A DNA stretch of 64,000 nt from an uncultured Pseudomonadota bacterium (GTDB lineage: Bacteria; Myxococcota_A; UBA796; GCA-2862545), in assembly GCA_913061235.1 (NCBI GenBank), contig CAJXTB010000019.1:62001-126000 (forward strand). The letters are read 5' to 3'. Positions 1 to 8,620 of this stretch are shown here, one piece after another. How positions within the stretch are numbered: position 1 is the first letter of the stretch; every line of letters begins with the position of its first letter. The position numbers and the translations under genes were made by a program. A model generated the notes under the pieces. It was not told the DNA's origin. It made no database searches and worked only from the letters and a program-made list of their open reading frames with translations.

Positions 1-2506
1 CGAAGTCACCCACGTTTCCAGCAGGATCCGCCAACTGCGCCCCAGCCGGCACATCCACGACGAATCGAGCCCGTCCACCGGCAATTTCCACAGGCTCTAG
101 GGTCATTTCGATGGGTCCCTCGGACGCGCTCGGCGGTGGAGCGCTCAGGGTCAACGTGCCGCGAACCGGGTTACGACCTTGTGAATTGCCGTCTAGGTCC
201 AAGGAGCGGTACCCGTTGACCGGGGCATCAAACCACGCCCAGAAGCCGTCTGCGGTGTCTTCTGTCTGCATGACGGCTGGAACAACCTCAAAGGCATCTC
301 CTTCGACGGTGTAGTCAGCGCTAGGCCACGGCCATGTGGTCGCTCCACCGGTGTAGCGCTTGCCATGAGCGACCAAACGGTAGGTTCCAAGTGGAAGCCC
401 AGCGCGGTAGCCATCATGGGCAGCAACCTGCCATCCGGCCCACCAGTAGTGAACCTGTTCGTCGGTCACTGGAGTCAGCGGGAACGGCGTGTGGCCGGTG
501 AGGATGTCCCCGAAGGTGTCGGTGACCTTGCGGCCCGAGCGTGAGCGCACTGGCGCCCAGGTATCGCCATCCAAGCGCTCAAGAACAACCTCGGGCAGGT
601 CGACCGTAGGGTCACCACCTTCCCAAGCGAGCTGAACAATTCCGGTCAAGCGCTCCACTTGCTCGGGTGTCTCCAGAGTGGCCGGAATCTCAGGCGGGGT
701 CCAGTAGTACTCGGGTAGCTCGGTCAAGCGGGTGCCGGCGTTCGGGGTCATGTCGACCTGAAGCTCGGGAAGCGGCTTGTCCTCGTACTCAGTCGGGCCG
801 TACCAGCCCCAGGGGTCCTGATCTTCGCGGACGTTGGTGTTGAGCACTTCGTCGCCGTATTCGAGCATGCCCTCCATGATGTGCTCGCCTTGAAGTGGTC
901 CCCACAGCGCGATGCTGGGCTCGTACCCACCCATCAGCCAGTCTTCGGGAATCAACAAGTAGCCTTCGTGGTCCTGCGAGTAGCCAACGGTCCACGCGTA
1001 CGGGTGGCCAAGCTCAGCCTCGGAACGACGCCGCCACTGCTCTGCGTACATTGCAGTGACTTCGCCAGGGAAGAACCCACCGAACACGTCTAGGGACTGC
1101 TCGGTACCATCCGGGAGTAGTGTTGGAATGGGGCCAAAGCGCGAAACGGTCGTTCCCGCCTTGAGCGATTCCTTGAACGGCGCTTCGAGTGTCTCCGCTC
1201 CAATCCCCATGAGCAGGCCAACAACACCGGCCATGAAGCCGACTTCAACACACGAATCGTAAGGTGCGACGCCAGCACCCAGCGAGCCTGCGGTACCTGT
1301 GGGAAGGTTGATGGTGCCTTCGCCGCAGAATGCTGCTCCATTGGGAGCGTTGAACTCATCGATCGGAGAGATGATGGAGCCGTCTTCTGCATAGACGATG
1401 TTGTCCGGATCCGTGTCTTCCAGGTCAACGAGCGGCGCGTAGCGAAGGTCCATTGTACCGTCACGGGTCACGCGAATATCGGTTGGGTACTGCCAGATGT
1501 GACGCGATGCGGTCTCGATACGGATGGCATCTGACGACGTTGGCGTGCGCTGCCAGATGTCGAACAACAAGGGCGCCGCCTGCTCGCCCAAGTTTTCAGG
1601 CCTAGCGTACCCGTCATCACGGCCGGCCGGAGATGCATCTCCACCGGCACCCTGAAGATGCATGACGACAACAGGCTCGTCCCACTGCTCTTGAAGGGCC
1701 AGCTCGATGGCTCCTGGAGCGTCTGAAGAGACCAGTGAGTTTTGGTCGAACACCGAGATGCCGTGAATGCCGAATGTGACCACGGCGGCCATTGGAGAGC
1801 CGTCCAGGCGGTCAATACGCAGCATGTTCACGTTCGGGTCCTTGCCATTGACCTCCGGGCCGTCTTCCCACACCTGCAGATCGTTGTTTATGCCGCGGCG
1901 GTCCCGATAAATGCGGTCCTCTGGATCCCAGTCCGTAGTCCAGCTCGTGCCTATGGCGACCGGCTCGCGGGTCTCGTAGGCGTCCATTGCGACACCCACG
2001 ACGTCGGACACGAAGCGATGGAAGATCTCAGCGTTGTAGACGTCTCCACCCAAGTAGAAGTGCCCTTGGTCAGAGAAGGGGCCGTACGAGTGGTGGGAGT
2101 GGTTGGTCGACAGGACAACGCGACCCGTGAGGTCTTCGCCGGTCTGCTCGGACAGCGCGTCTGCGATGTATGTGACCAAGTTGTCGTTACTGTAGATGAC
2201 GTCGGTGTGCGCCAGAACAAACGACTCGTCGCCGTTCTCAATCCACACGACCTTGATGCCAGCGCGGGTGTGAATGCCTGTGCTCTCCACGAAAGCCGTG
2301 GTGTAGCTGGAGTCACGGCCGTCCTGACGAGACTGACCAGACAAGCAGCCACATCGCGAGGAGTATCCGCCCAGAGGGGTTCCGACGGGAAGGTTCAGTG
2401 TGCCTTCTGCCGCGCCGGCGACGGGTGCGCCTTCAAGTACGGGGGGTGGCTCGTACTGCGCTTCGGGGGTTGAACATCCAATCAAGGCGAGGGCAATGAC
2501 CCACAT
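1..2506 (-). CDS. Neutral/alkaline ceramidase family lipoprotein (3' end outside window)
   Basis: Probably hydrolyses the amide bond of ceramides or related N-acyl lipids outside the cytoplasm. The ATG at 2506 has GGAG about 7 bases upstream and an in-frame TAA just before it, so no longer start is possible. The N-terminus is a very short lipoprotein signal (lipobox ALIGC, Cys11). Seen in the protein: PLGGYSSR near residue 44, a His-rich NHSHHSYGP (about 135-143), FGIHG (about 245-249) and GGDASP with the candidate nucleophile Ser292. These match the zinc ligands and catalytic serine region of the neutral ceramidase family. At least 835 residues are present without a stop; residues after about 640 look like the family's C-terminal beta-sandwich. 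It is a single gene read away from the sigma-factor gene on the other strand. Substrate is inferred from family only. Confidence 0.85.
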   Translation of the reverse strand, partial: MWVIALALIGCSTPEAQYEPPPVLEGAPVAGAAEGTLNLPVGTPLGGYSSRCGCLSGQSRQDGRDSSYTTAFVESTGIHTRAGIKVVWIENGDESFVLAHTDVIYSNDNLVTYIADALSEQTGEDLTGRVVLSTNHSHHSYGPFSDQGHFYLGGDVYNAEIFHRFVSDVVGVAMDAYETREPVAIGTSWTTDWDPEDRIYRDRRGINNDLQVWEDGPEVNGKDPNVNMLRIDRLDGSPMAAVVTFGIHGISVFDQNSLVSSDAPGAIELALQEQWDEPVVVMHLQGAGGDASPAGRDDGYARPENLGEQAAPLLFDIWQRTPTSSDAIRIETASRHIWQYPTDIRVTRDGTMDLRYAPLVDLEDTDPDNIVYAEDGSIISPIDEFNAPNGAAFCGEGTINLPTGTAGSLGAGVAPYDSCVEVGFMAGVVGLLMGIGAETLEAPFKESLKAGTTVSRFGPIPTLLPDGTEQSLDVFGGFFPGEVTAMYAEQWRRRSEAELGHPYAWTVGYSQDHEGYLLIPEDWLMGGYEPSIALWGPLQGEHIMEGMLEYGDEVLNTNVREDQDPWGWYGPTEYEDKPLPELQVDMTPNAGTRLTELPEYYWTPPEIPATLETPEQVERLTGIVQLAWEGGDPTVDLPEVVLERLDGDTWAPVRSRSGRKVTDTFGDILTGHTPFPLTPVTDEQVHYWWAGWQVAAHDGYRAGLPLGTYRLVAHGKRYTGGATTWPWPSADYTVEGDAFEVVPAVMQTEDTADGFWAWFDAPVNGYRSLDLDGNSQGRNPVRGTLTLSAPPPSASEGPIEMTLEPVEIAGGRARFVVDVPAGAQLADPAGNVGDF

Positions 2507-2739
2507 ACACGGCTCCGGGGAGGGAAGCTCCCCTTACCCGTTCAAGCAAGTGATTGACTACTGCACGAGACCTGATCGGGTGTGGTTCCACCATTTCATG
2601 ACGCTGACGATTGCAGACGTCCGCATTGTAGACCTTGCTCCGTTGGTAAGTACAAACGAGAAGGTCTGGGACAACTGGAGACACGCAACATTCGTGCCTG
2701 TGCACATCGTACTGAGTGTAGATCACACGGAGTCCCATC

Positions 2740-3885
2740 ATGGCCGACCGGAACAAAACAGCCCCATCCCCCGTTGAATCAACTGTCGTCGACGAGCAAT
2801 CGCGGCGAACAGACGAGGAATCGCTGAAACATTTTCTCCATAGCACCGAACCCATACTGTACGGTGTTGAAGGAGGCGGACCCATGATGACTATCGATGT
2901 GGATACCCTCAAGGGTCGACGTTTTACCGCCGAAGAAGAACAGGCGATGGGACAGGCGATTCGGGAGGCGGAGCAGAAGGCCCTAGACGCGATTAGCGAA
3001 TTCGATGGGGCCGAGGAGCACCTGTCCAAGACGACGGGTCGCGTTGAGCGGACACGCGCTGGAAGCGTAGACCGACTCGAAGAGGCCGTCGAGGCCATGT
3101 GGACCGCCAGCAAGACGGATGCGTCCCTCAAGAAGCTGGCGCGCGTCGCCAAAGGTGCGCTGGTCCGCGCCGAAGACCTCCGATGGCGTCTGGCCATGTC
3201 CGGAAAGCGTATTGCCCACGGCGAAGCACGGAAGCTCGCCGGCGTCTACCTAGACGAAGAGGACTTGGTGCAAGAGGGCTACATTGGCCTTCTACGAGCC
3301 GCCAAGCGCTTTGACCCCGAGCGCGGCATTCGCTTCTCGACCTACGCACGCTGGTGGGTTCGCGCGCAGATGACCCGTGCCATCGACCACACCGGCCGGC
3401 CCGTTCGTCTGCCTGGGTGCGCCGTTGAGCAGCAGCGCAATCTACGCAAAGCCCGCAAGCGGTTCGAAGACAATGGCACGTCGTTCACGGTTGAGGACCT
3501 GGCTCAAGAGGTAGGCATCGACACCAAGCGTGCCCGACTGCTCCTGTCTCAAGGCGACACCATCAGCATTGATGAGCCCGTCGAAGGCGGCGCACGTCCG
3601 CGCTCCCTCGAGCACTTCCTGACAGACGACACCGCAGTCGAGCCGGACAATGACGCAATTGCGTCCCAAGAGATCAACCGCATGGTCGGCGCTCTGGATG
3701 ACGTACTGACTGAACGCCACCGCTACGTGCTGTCCCGCCGCTACGGCTTGGACGATGACGAGTTCCGCACCCTCTCGGACGTTGGCAAGGAGATGGGTCT
3801 GTCTCGCGAGCGTGTACGCCAGATCGAGCGTGAAGCCCTGTCGCGCCTTCGTGACCGCGCGCAGATTCGAGAGATGGTTCACTAG
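2740..3885 (+). CDS. RNA polymerase sigma factor, sigma-70 family (group 2/RpoD-RpoH-like)
   Basis: Primary-like sigma factor of 381 residues that directs RNA polymerase to a subset of promoters. ATG at 2740 is preceded by GGAG with 7-base spacing. Region 2 is clear around residues 165-215 (DLVQEGYIGLLRAAKRFD followed by FSTYARWWVRAQMTRAI), region 3 follows, and region 4 with its helix-turn-helix ends near residue 370 (SRERVRQIEREALSRLRD). It lacks the long acidic region 1.1 of housekeeping RpoD but carries about 160 residues before region 2 that I do not recognise. This suggests an alternative (stress or developmental) sigma factor. No anti-sigma gene is next to it, and a strong terminator follows. 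Confidence 0.9.
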   Translation: MADRNKTAPSPVESTVVDEQSRRTDEESLKHFLHSTEPILYGVEGGGPMMTIDVDTLKGRRFTAEEEQAMGQAIREAEQKALDAISEFDGAEEHLSKTTGRVERTRAGSVDRLEEAVEAMWTASKTDASLKKLARVAKGALVRAEDLRWRLAMSGKRIAHGEARKLAGVYLDEEDLVQEGYIGLLRAAKRFDPERGIRFSTYARWWVRAQMTRAIDHTGRPVRLPGCAVEQQRNLRKARKRFEDNGTSFTVEDLAQEVGIDTKRARLLLSQGDTISIDEPVEGGARPRSLEHFLTDDTAVEPDNDAIASQEINRMVGALDDVLTERHRYVLSRRYGLDDDEFRTLSDVGKEMGLSRERVRQIEREALSRLRDRAQIREMVH

Positions 3886-3910
3886 ACCTCGCCCTGTGCG
3901 AAAGCAACCG

Positions 3911-3948
3911 AACAGCCTTCCCAATCTCTTGGGGAGGCTGTTTTGTTT
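3911..3948 (+). terminator. Intrinsic terminator after the sigma-70 gene
   Basis: AACAGCCTTCCC (3911-3922) pairs with GGGGAGGCTGTT (3931-3942) with one wobble pair, loop of 8, followed by TTTTGTTT. It lies between convergent genes and may act in both directions. Confidence 0.85.
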
Positions 3949-4034
3949 GCACGACCGCGCAGGAGTCTCGCCAATCTGCAACTGGACCTGTGTGCAACGA
4001 GCCGTGAGGCCACAAGCATCAAACCCGCCAACCG

Positions 4035-4724
4035 CTATTCGCAACGCATCAAGACCGACGATGCGAAACCGGCAAGGACGGGTAGGCGCGCTTCATTAAG
4101 CCCCGCCTGCCAGTAGTAGTCGGCGGGCCTGCACGCGTTGGGACCGTCCAACGTCAAGGTCACCGACTCGGCCTCGATGTTCATCGCGAACACGCGAGCC
4201 GACGCAGATGTCTCCGTCAGCTCCAGGTCGAGGTCGCTGCCGATGTCGTTCATGAAGTACGGACCTTCGCCAGCGGACACGGTCGCGGCGTAGCCTTCAA
4301 CAGGTCTATTGTTGCCGTCCACCACCAGCGAAACCAGGTGCCCAAGGTCAGTATCGATCTCGATGCCATGGCCATTGGCGATGGTCGTAGGCACCACCAA
4401 AGGCGCTAGGAACGTGTGCAGGGTCAGCTCGTCGGACGTAGTGACCAGCGCAAAGAGTGTGGGTGTGTAGCCGCCACCCGCGATGGTGATGGCGATGTCC
4501 GCCTCAGCCGGCACGCTCAGAGTGGCGGACCCGTCTGAGTCGGTTCGATCACAGGTATCGGTGTTCATCAGGCAGATCTGAAGGTCCTCGATACCGTCGC
4601 CCGAGATAAAGTCCCCGACGGTGAACAGCCCCGGAACGGTCGGGACATCGACAGCGTCAGGAGTGGATTGGATGCAGCCCGGCGCAAGTAGAGCGCTAAG
4701 GCAGAGGAGACGTAGATGGGGCAT
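4035..4724 (-). CDS. Secreted lipoprotein, paralogue of the one at 8621-9349
   Basis: A 229-residue lipoprotein of unknown function. The start at 4724 gives MPHLRLLCLSALLAPGC, a good type II signal with lipobox Cys17; a longer in-frame start at 4796 would bury the signal and is rejected. The mature part is beta-rich, with ICLMNTDTCDRTDSDGS resembling the carboxypeptidase-regulatory-like fold. The C-terminal half (GPYF...DYYWQ...) aligns with the lipoprotein at 8621-9349 (GPYY...DTMWS...), so the two form a local paralogous family. It is divergent from the lipoprotein at 4800; only 75 bases separate the start codons, so their promoters must overlap. Confidence 0.75.
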   Translation of the reverse strand: MPHLRLLCLSALLAPGCIQSTPDAVDVPTVPGLFTVGDFISGDGIEDLQICLMNTDTCDRTDSDGSATLSVPAEADIAITIAGGGYTPTLFALVTTSDELTLHTFLAPLVVPTTIANGHGIEIDTDLGHLVSLVVDGNNRPVEGYAATVSAGEGPYFMNDIGSDLDLELTETSASARVFAMNIEAESVTLTLDGPNACRPADYYWQAGLNEARLPVLAGFASSVLMRCE

Positions 4725-4799
4725 GACCCGAACTGTACGGCCTGCAGGCGCGCATTGCCACGTTCCGCATGGGATACTCGCGCACGGAGATGCCACTGC

Positions 4800-5972
4800 A
4801 TGCTCGTCCTTCTCGCAGCCATGGGGTGTGCGCCCCTCAATAACGACGACCCTGATCGGGACGGGTTCACCGTGGCACAGGGGGATTGCGACCCGCTAAA
4901 CGGCGCGGTGTACCCCGGTGTGGGTGGCTGCCCGACCGTGGATGCGACGGGATGCTCGGCACTGCCCGACTCGTCCTTTGTGTTCGGCCCGCTCGACGGC
5001 CACTACGCTCGCAGCGCAATTGCACTGGAGACATCAGGGGTCTCAGAGCCAGAGTTGTCGCTTGAACGCGGCGGCGAGCCGGTGTCCGGAACATGGCAGT
5101 CGTCCGGGGTTGCAGACTGGATGTGGACATTCCACCCAGACGCGGAACTGACCCCGTCCACAGACTACAGTTGGGCGGTCAGGGCGGAGGAAGGCTGCGA
5201 GCAGGGCACGTTCACAACGTCGGACGTGGGCCTTCCCGTCACCAATGCTCAAGCTTTGGTTGGAAGAACCTTCGAGATTGCCCTCGACCAGACCTACCAG
5301 CAAATAACCTTCATGCTGTTCTTCAAGCCGCCGTACTGGCTCCGCATCGACGCTATCGACGGAGACACAGCCCAGGTCACTCTAGCCCCTACCCAACCGC
5401 CCGGGTCCGAGGACACATACCAATACGCCTGCGAAGCCACGACAACGGCAACCGGCACGTGGGATGGCAGTCGTCTGCATCTACAAGGAGAGCTTCTGCC
5501 GCTGCCGGTTGGATTTCTTTGGTGGGGCCCCACCAATGGCGCGGGTCTAGAGACACCGTTGGCCATCGATCTGCACGACTGGTCACTCGACCTCACCGTA
5601 CATCCGGACGGTTCTGCTGCAACGGTCGACCACATGGACTTCACTGCAGACACGCGGGCGCTGGGCGACTTCTTCTTGTACGCCAATGGTGGAATCGTCG
5701 GAGGCGACGGTACGCCAAGCAACTTCTGTACGGTTGCAAGCGCCCTCGCGCAGTTCAACTGTTCGCCCTGCGAGGACGGCGTCGAAACGTGTACGCCCAT
5801 ACAAATGCGCGGCCACGAATCGCCGGGCACACTTGCCGCTGGCATTGTTCAGGTCGACCCAGACGAGCGTGAGAACCACCTGTGCGACGGCTCTTGCGAT
5901 AATGGTGAGGACGACGATAACGACGGCGGCACGGATGACGACGCGGAGTGCGACGTCTCTGCGTGGCCGTAG
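4800..5972 (+). CDS. Lipoprotein with putative metal-binding motifs
   Basis: A 390-residue exported lipoprotein of unknown function. Start at 4800 gives MLVLLAAMGCAPL with lipobox Cys10, and GGAG lies about 10 bases upstream; an earlier in-frame ATG at 4716 would add a Cys/Arg-rich stretch ahead of the signal and is not preferred. Right after the lipid anchor is DPDRDGFTVAQGDCDPLNG, which matches the Asp-rich 'putative metal-binding motif' common in myxobacterial surface proteins, and a second copy-like Asp-rich tail ends the protein (SCDNGEDDDNDGGTDDDAE). The middle 300 residues have no recognised domain but carry several Cys pairs that suggest disulfides. Calcium binding is inferred from the motif only. 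Confidence 0.75.
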   Translation: MLVLLAAMGCAPLNNDDPDRDGFTVAQGDCDPLNGAVYPGVGGCPTVDATGCSALPDSSFVFGPLDGHYARSAIALETSGVSEPELSLERGGEPVSGTWQSSGVADWMWTFHPDAELTPSTDYSWAVRAEEGCEQGTFTTSDVGLPVTNAQALVGRTFEIALDQTYQQITFMLFFKPPYWLRIDAIDGDTAQVTLAPTQPPGSEDTYQYACEATTTATGTWDGSRLHLQGELLPLPVGFLWWGPTNGAGLETPLAIDLHDWSLDLTVHPDGSAATVDHMDFTADTRALGDFFLYANGGIVGGDGTPSNFCTVASALAQFNCSPCEDGVETCTPIQMRGHESPGTLAAGIVQVDPDERENHLCDGSCDNGEDDDNDGGTDDDAECDVSAWP

Positions 5973-7481
5973 CTAGCGACGTACGCTGGGCCCAAAGACG
6001 AGCATTGCGCTGGGCAGCCACGACGGCCCACTTGAGGCAGGCACAACGTCAATCGCGGCCTTGAACGCAACAAAACCGCGACGTCTCTGCAGGTCGAACC
6101 GCCAACCGAGCCCGACAAGCGGTGCCCCCTGCCGATTCGGGCCAACGAGTCGTCCCACGAAGCCCAGACCTATGGTGGGTCCCCAGCCGAGTGTCCCGCC
6201 CTGACGCCATCCGACCGTCGCTGTGGATGTGATGGCTGACACGCGCCCGAGGCTAGCCACATCACCGGTTCCAGCGGAGGTCGACCAGCCGAACACAGGG
6301 CGGCCACCACCGGTGTCCCGCGGCTGCATCTGCACATCCAGGTTCAAGACCGTGTCCGGGGTCCATGCAGACCGCGCCCAGCCACCGCCAAGACCAAGGT
6401 TGTACCGGGTTCCTCGGTCGCGCAGCAGTTCGCGGATGTCTTGCGCCTGGCCGGCTCGAAACCGGACCGGTGTGTCCATGACGCGGTGTTCGGCATCTGT
6501 GAGGGTCACCTGGTGGCGTCCCGGGTCCAAGATTGCGCCTCGCTCGGCTCCGTTCACCTGGACCACAACACCGTCGGGAAGGCCTGAAAGCCCCGTTAGA
6601 ATGGCGTTCTCTGCCTCCACTCGGTTGTCAGGGTCCCCCGCCAAGAACAACGTACCCGCACCCACCTCGCTCGTCTCGAGCATGGGCACCTGAACGCCGC
6701 CGGTGTGCCGCGTCGTGCGTGAGGCTGCGTGTTCGTGCAGCTCTCGCACCGAGACCAGACCGTCTCCGTCAAGGTCGCCGGCTCCTTGTAGGCCTTCCAC
6801 CAGAAAGTGGGTGTAGACGCCGTTCTGCAGCTCGTCATCTTCGCGGGCGGGCTGGCGAACGTCGGCCGCCAACATGCGGGCGTCAAACCGGCCGAAGCTG
6901 CGTGACGCAGGAGGAGGTGCCGGGCCGCGCAGGGAGCTGATCCAGCCAAGCACCTGCGACGACAGGGTGGAGCGACCCGTTCCCGAGTGACACGCGTCCA
7001 TCATCAGAACCCGGCGACGGGACTCTAGGGCGTGCAGCGCGTCGTCGATGCTGTCCATAGGGATGCCGGTCAGGTCGTAGCGCTCGAGGTTGGCGTCGGA
7101 TGGCAGGAAGTACAGCGCGGAGTTGTGGGTGCCCGAGGGACCGAGCGTTCCGTGACCGGCCAGGAATAGCAAGAACAGGTCGTCGCGGGCCAGGTCGCGT
7201 GTCACGTCGGCAAAGGCGGCCCAGAACTCAGCGGCGTCCACCTCGCCGGAGAGAACGCGCACTGTGTCGAAGTCGCCGGCGCTGTCGTCGCGCAGCACCG
7301 CAGCCATGTCCTCAGCGTCCTTCGCAGGGAAGCTCAAGCCACGCAGCGGTGGGTCGTCGTACACATCCACTCCAACCACCAGCGCTACCCGACGCGGACC
7401 GTAGGCATCATCGAGGCCATCGGGCACATCCACGGTACCAGCCGTGGCTGTCAACGCCGCGAGCAGTAGGCCGACCATCAC
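5973..7481 (-). CDS. Exported caspase-like (peptidase C14, clan CD) protein
   Basis: Cysteine protease of about 502 residues, probably periplasmic. It begins with a signal peptide (hydrophobic LLLAALTATAG) and has the caspase p20 fold: RVALVVGVDVY near residues 31-41, catalytic His110 in FLAGHGT and Cys164 in MDACHSG. After about residue 300 comes a PEGA/beta-sandwich-like part (GRHQVTLTDAEHRV) and a glycine-rich, beta-barrel-like C-terminus with an aromatic-poor end. The start is GTG 7481, overlapping the upstream stop by four bases (GTGA), or ATG 7478; both fit. It is the last gene of an ECF sigma / anti-sigma-like / caspase operon, which suggests a link between protease and signalling, for example cleavage of the membrane regulator. 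The physiological substrate is unknown. Confidence 0.8.
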   Translation of the reverse strand: MMVGLLLAALTATAGTVDVPDGLDDAYGPRRVALVVGVDVYDDPPLRGLSFPAKDAEDMAAVLRDDSAGDFDTVRVLSGEVDAAEFWAAFADVTRDLARDDLFLLFLAGHGTLGPSGTHNSALYFLPSDANLERYDLTGIPMDSIDDALHALESRRRVLMMDACHSGTGRSTLSSQVLGWISSLRGPAPPPASRSFGRFDARMLAADVRQPAREDDELQNGVYTHFLVEGLQGAGDLDGDGLVSVRELHEHAASRTTRHTGGVQVPMLETSEVGAGTLFLAGDPDNRVEAENAILTGLSGLPDGVVVQVNGAERGAILDPGRHQVTLTDAEHRVMDTPVRFRAGQAQDIRELLRDRGTRYNLGLGGGWARSAWTPDTVLNLDVQMQPRDTGGGRPVFGWSTSAGTGDVASLGRVSAITSTATVGWRQGGTLGWGPTIGLGFVGRLVGPNRQGAPLVGLGWRFDLQRRRGFVAFKAAIDVVPASSGPSWLPSAMLVFGPSVRR

Positions 7482-8029
7482 TCAGGCGACTCGGCAACAT
7501 CGATGGCGCGGAACGCACACGAATCCGGCGGGCAGCTCGTCGAACCTGACGCTGAAGCGAACACAGTCCACGTGCCTGGACGGTCGAGGTCCAACGACAA
7601 CAGTCCAGCGCCGGAGGTCACGTCCTCTGCCGACGGCTCCCGGTTGTGGGTGCCGAGCTCCACGCGCCCACCGGGTCCATCCGCCCACATCGAGACGGTG
7701 CTGGCCGGCGTGGCGCCAACGCGGAACACCACGCTCTGGCCGGGTTCGTAGGTCTGTCCGGCGCTGAGACGCACCGGCCCCGCATCTGTGAGAACTACTA
7801 TGCGAAGGTCAATATCCACCGCACCCTCGCCACCTCTGAGGCGGGTAGTGTCTTGTGTCGGCATGGCTACCCACAGCAACAATCCAGCAGCCATCGCCAA
7901 CGCCACACCCACGGCTGGGCCTCGCCATCGCAGACCTTGAGGGGCGACGTCCCACTCGGGTGCTGTGGCCGGAGGCTCGGGGCCCTCCAGGTGCTTGATG
8001 AGATGGATAGGGTCGTTTGGCTCAGACAT
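7478..8029 (-). CDS. Single-pass membrane protein, probable anti-sigma partner
   Basis: 183 residues. Residues 1-36 are cytoplasmic and acidic, about 37-57 form one transmembrane helix (VGVALAMAAGLLLWVAM), and the remaining 125 residues form a periplasmic beta-rich domain with one Cys pair near the end. It overlaps the ECF sigma gene by 8 bases upstream and the caspase gene by 1-4 bases downstream, so the three are translationally coupled. The topology and position are those of ECF anti-sigma factors, but I see no zinc-binding HxxxCxxC motif and the cytoplasmic part is short, so the anti-sigma role is inferred from context. Confidence 0.65.
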   Translation of the reverse strand: MSEPNDPIHLIKHLEGPEPPATAPEWDVAPQGLRWRGPAVGVALAMAAGLLLWVAMPTQDTTRLRGGEGAVDIDLRIVVLTDAGPVRLSAGQTYEPGQSVVFRVGATPASTVSMWADGPGGRVELGTHNREPSAEDVTSGAGLLSLDLDRPGTWTVFASASGSTSCPPDSCAFRAIDVAESPE

Positions 8030-8549
8030 AGACCCCTTCCAGCTGTGTGCGCAGACGTGTTCGCGCCCGGGCTAGTCTAGACCGAACGGTGACGGGCTTT
8101 TGAGAGCGCATGTGCGCAATCTCGGTCGGCGTGAAGCCTTCAAGCTCTAAAAGCAGCACATTGCGGTCCTCAGGACGGAGCCGAAACAGACCTTTGACCA
8201 GAAGGTCTCGCGCAATGATGGGGTCCACCGGATTGTGCATGGCCTCGGGAACCTCGAGGGTGAGCAAGTTGCGTTCAGGGAACCACGCATCGCGTCCGGC
8301 GTTCGCCGCGATTCGAAACACCCAACTCCGAAACGGCCGCTCCGGGTCGTATTTGGAGGCGAATCGGTGGACGCGCAGGAAGGTCTCTTGGAGCGCCTCT
8401 TCGGCGTAGGTGCGGCGACCGGTTCGTTTGAGCAGGAAGCTGAACAACGGCTTGCTCCACCGGCGGTACAGCTCGTCGAAGGCCTGGCGGTTGCCCTGCT
8501 GAACCAGAGTCATCAGGTGATTATCGGATGCCTCGGTCAACGCTGCCAC
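8022..8549 (-). CDS. ECF-type RNA polymerase sigma factor
   Basis: 175 residues with sigma region 2 (LVQQGNRQAFDELYRRW, then YAEEALQETFLRVHRF and PFRSWVFRIAANAGRD) and region 4 (FRLRPEDRNVLLLELEGFTPTEIA). The chosen start is GTG 8549, with AAGG about 8 bases upstream; ATG 8513 would cut into region 2. It sits first in the operon with the membrane protein (8-base overlap) and the caspase, and likely transcribes this operon and other targets when released. The upstream neighbour at 8621-9349 is on the same strand 71 bases away and could be co-transcribed. Confidence 0.88.
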   Translation of the reverse strand: MAALTEASDNHLMTLVQQGNRQAFDELYRRWSKPLFSFLLKRTGRRTYAEEALQETFLRVHRFASKYDPERPFRSWVFRIAANAGRDAWFPERNLLTLEVPEAMHNPVDPIIARDLLVKGLFRLRPEDRNVLLLELEGFTPTEIAHMRSQKPVTVRSRLARARTRLRTQLEGVYV

Positions 8550-8620
8550 ACCATGCCTTAAAGACGGGCGGCCATAAGCGACCACCCATGGTGAGGCTAG
8601 GAAGGTCGGCCTACAACCGA

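Noticed and set aside
1742-2473. 243-residue reading frame on the plus strand
   Set aside because: Antisense shadow of the ceramidase gene, which has clear motifs; product is Val/Arg-rich without a domain.
2517-2533. GGGGAG-GGAAG-CTCCCC hairpin
   Set aside because: Perfect 6-base stem in the leader of the ceramidase gene, but too short and without a T run or other support for a regulatory role.
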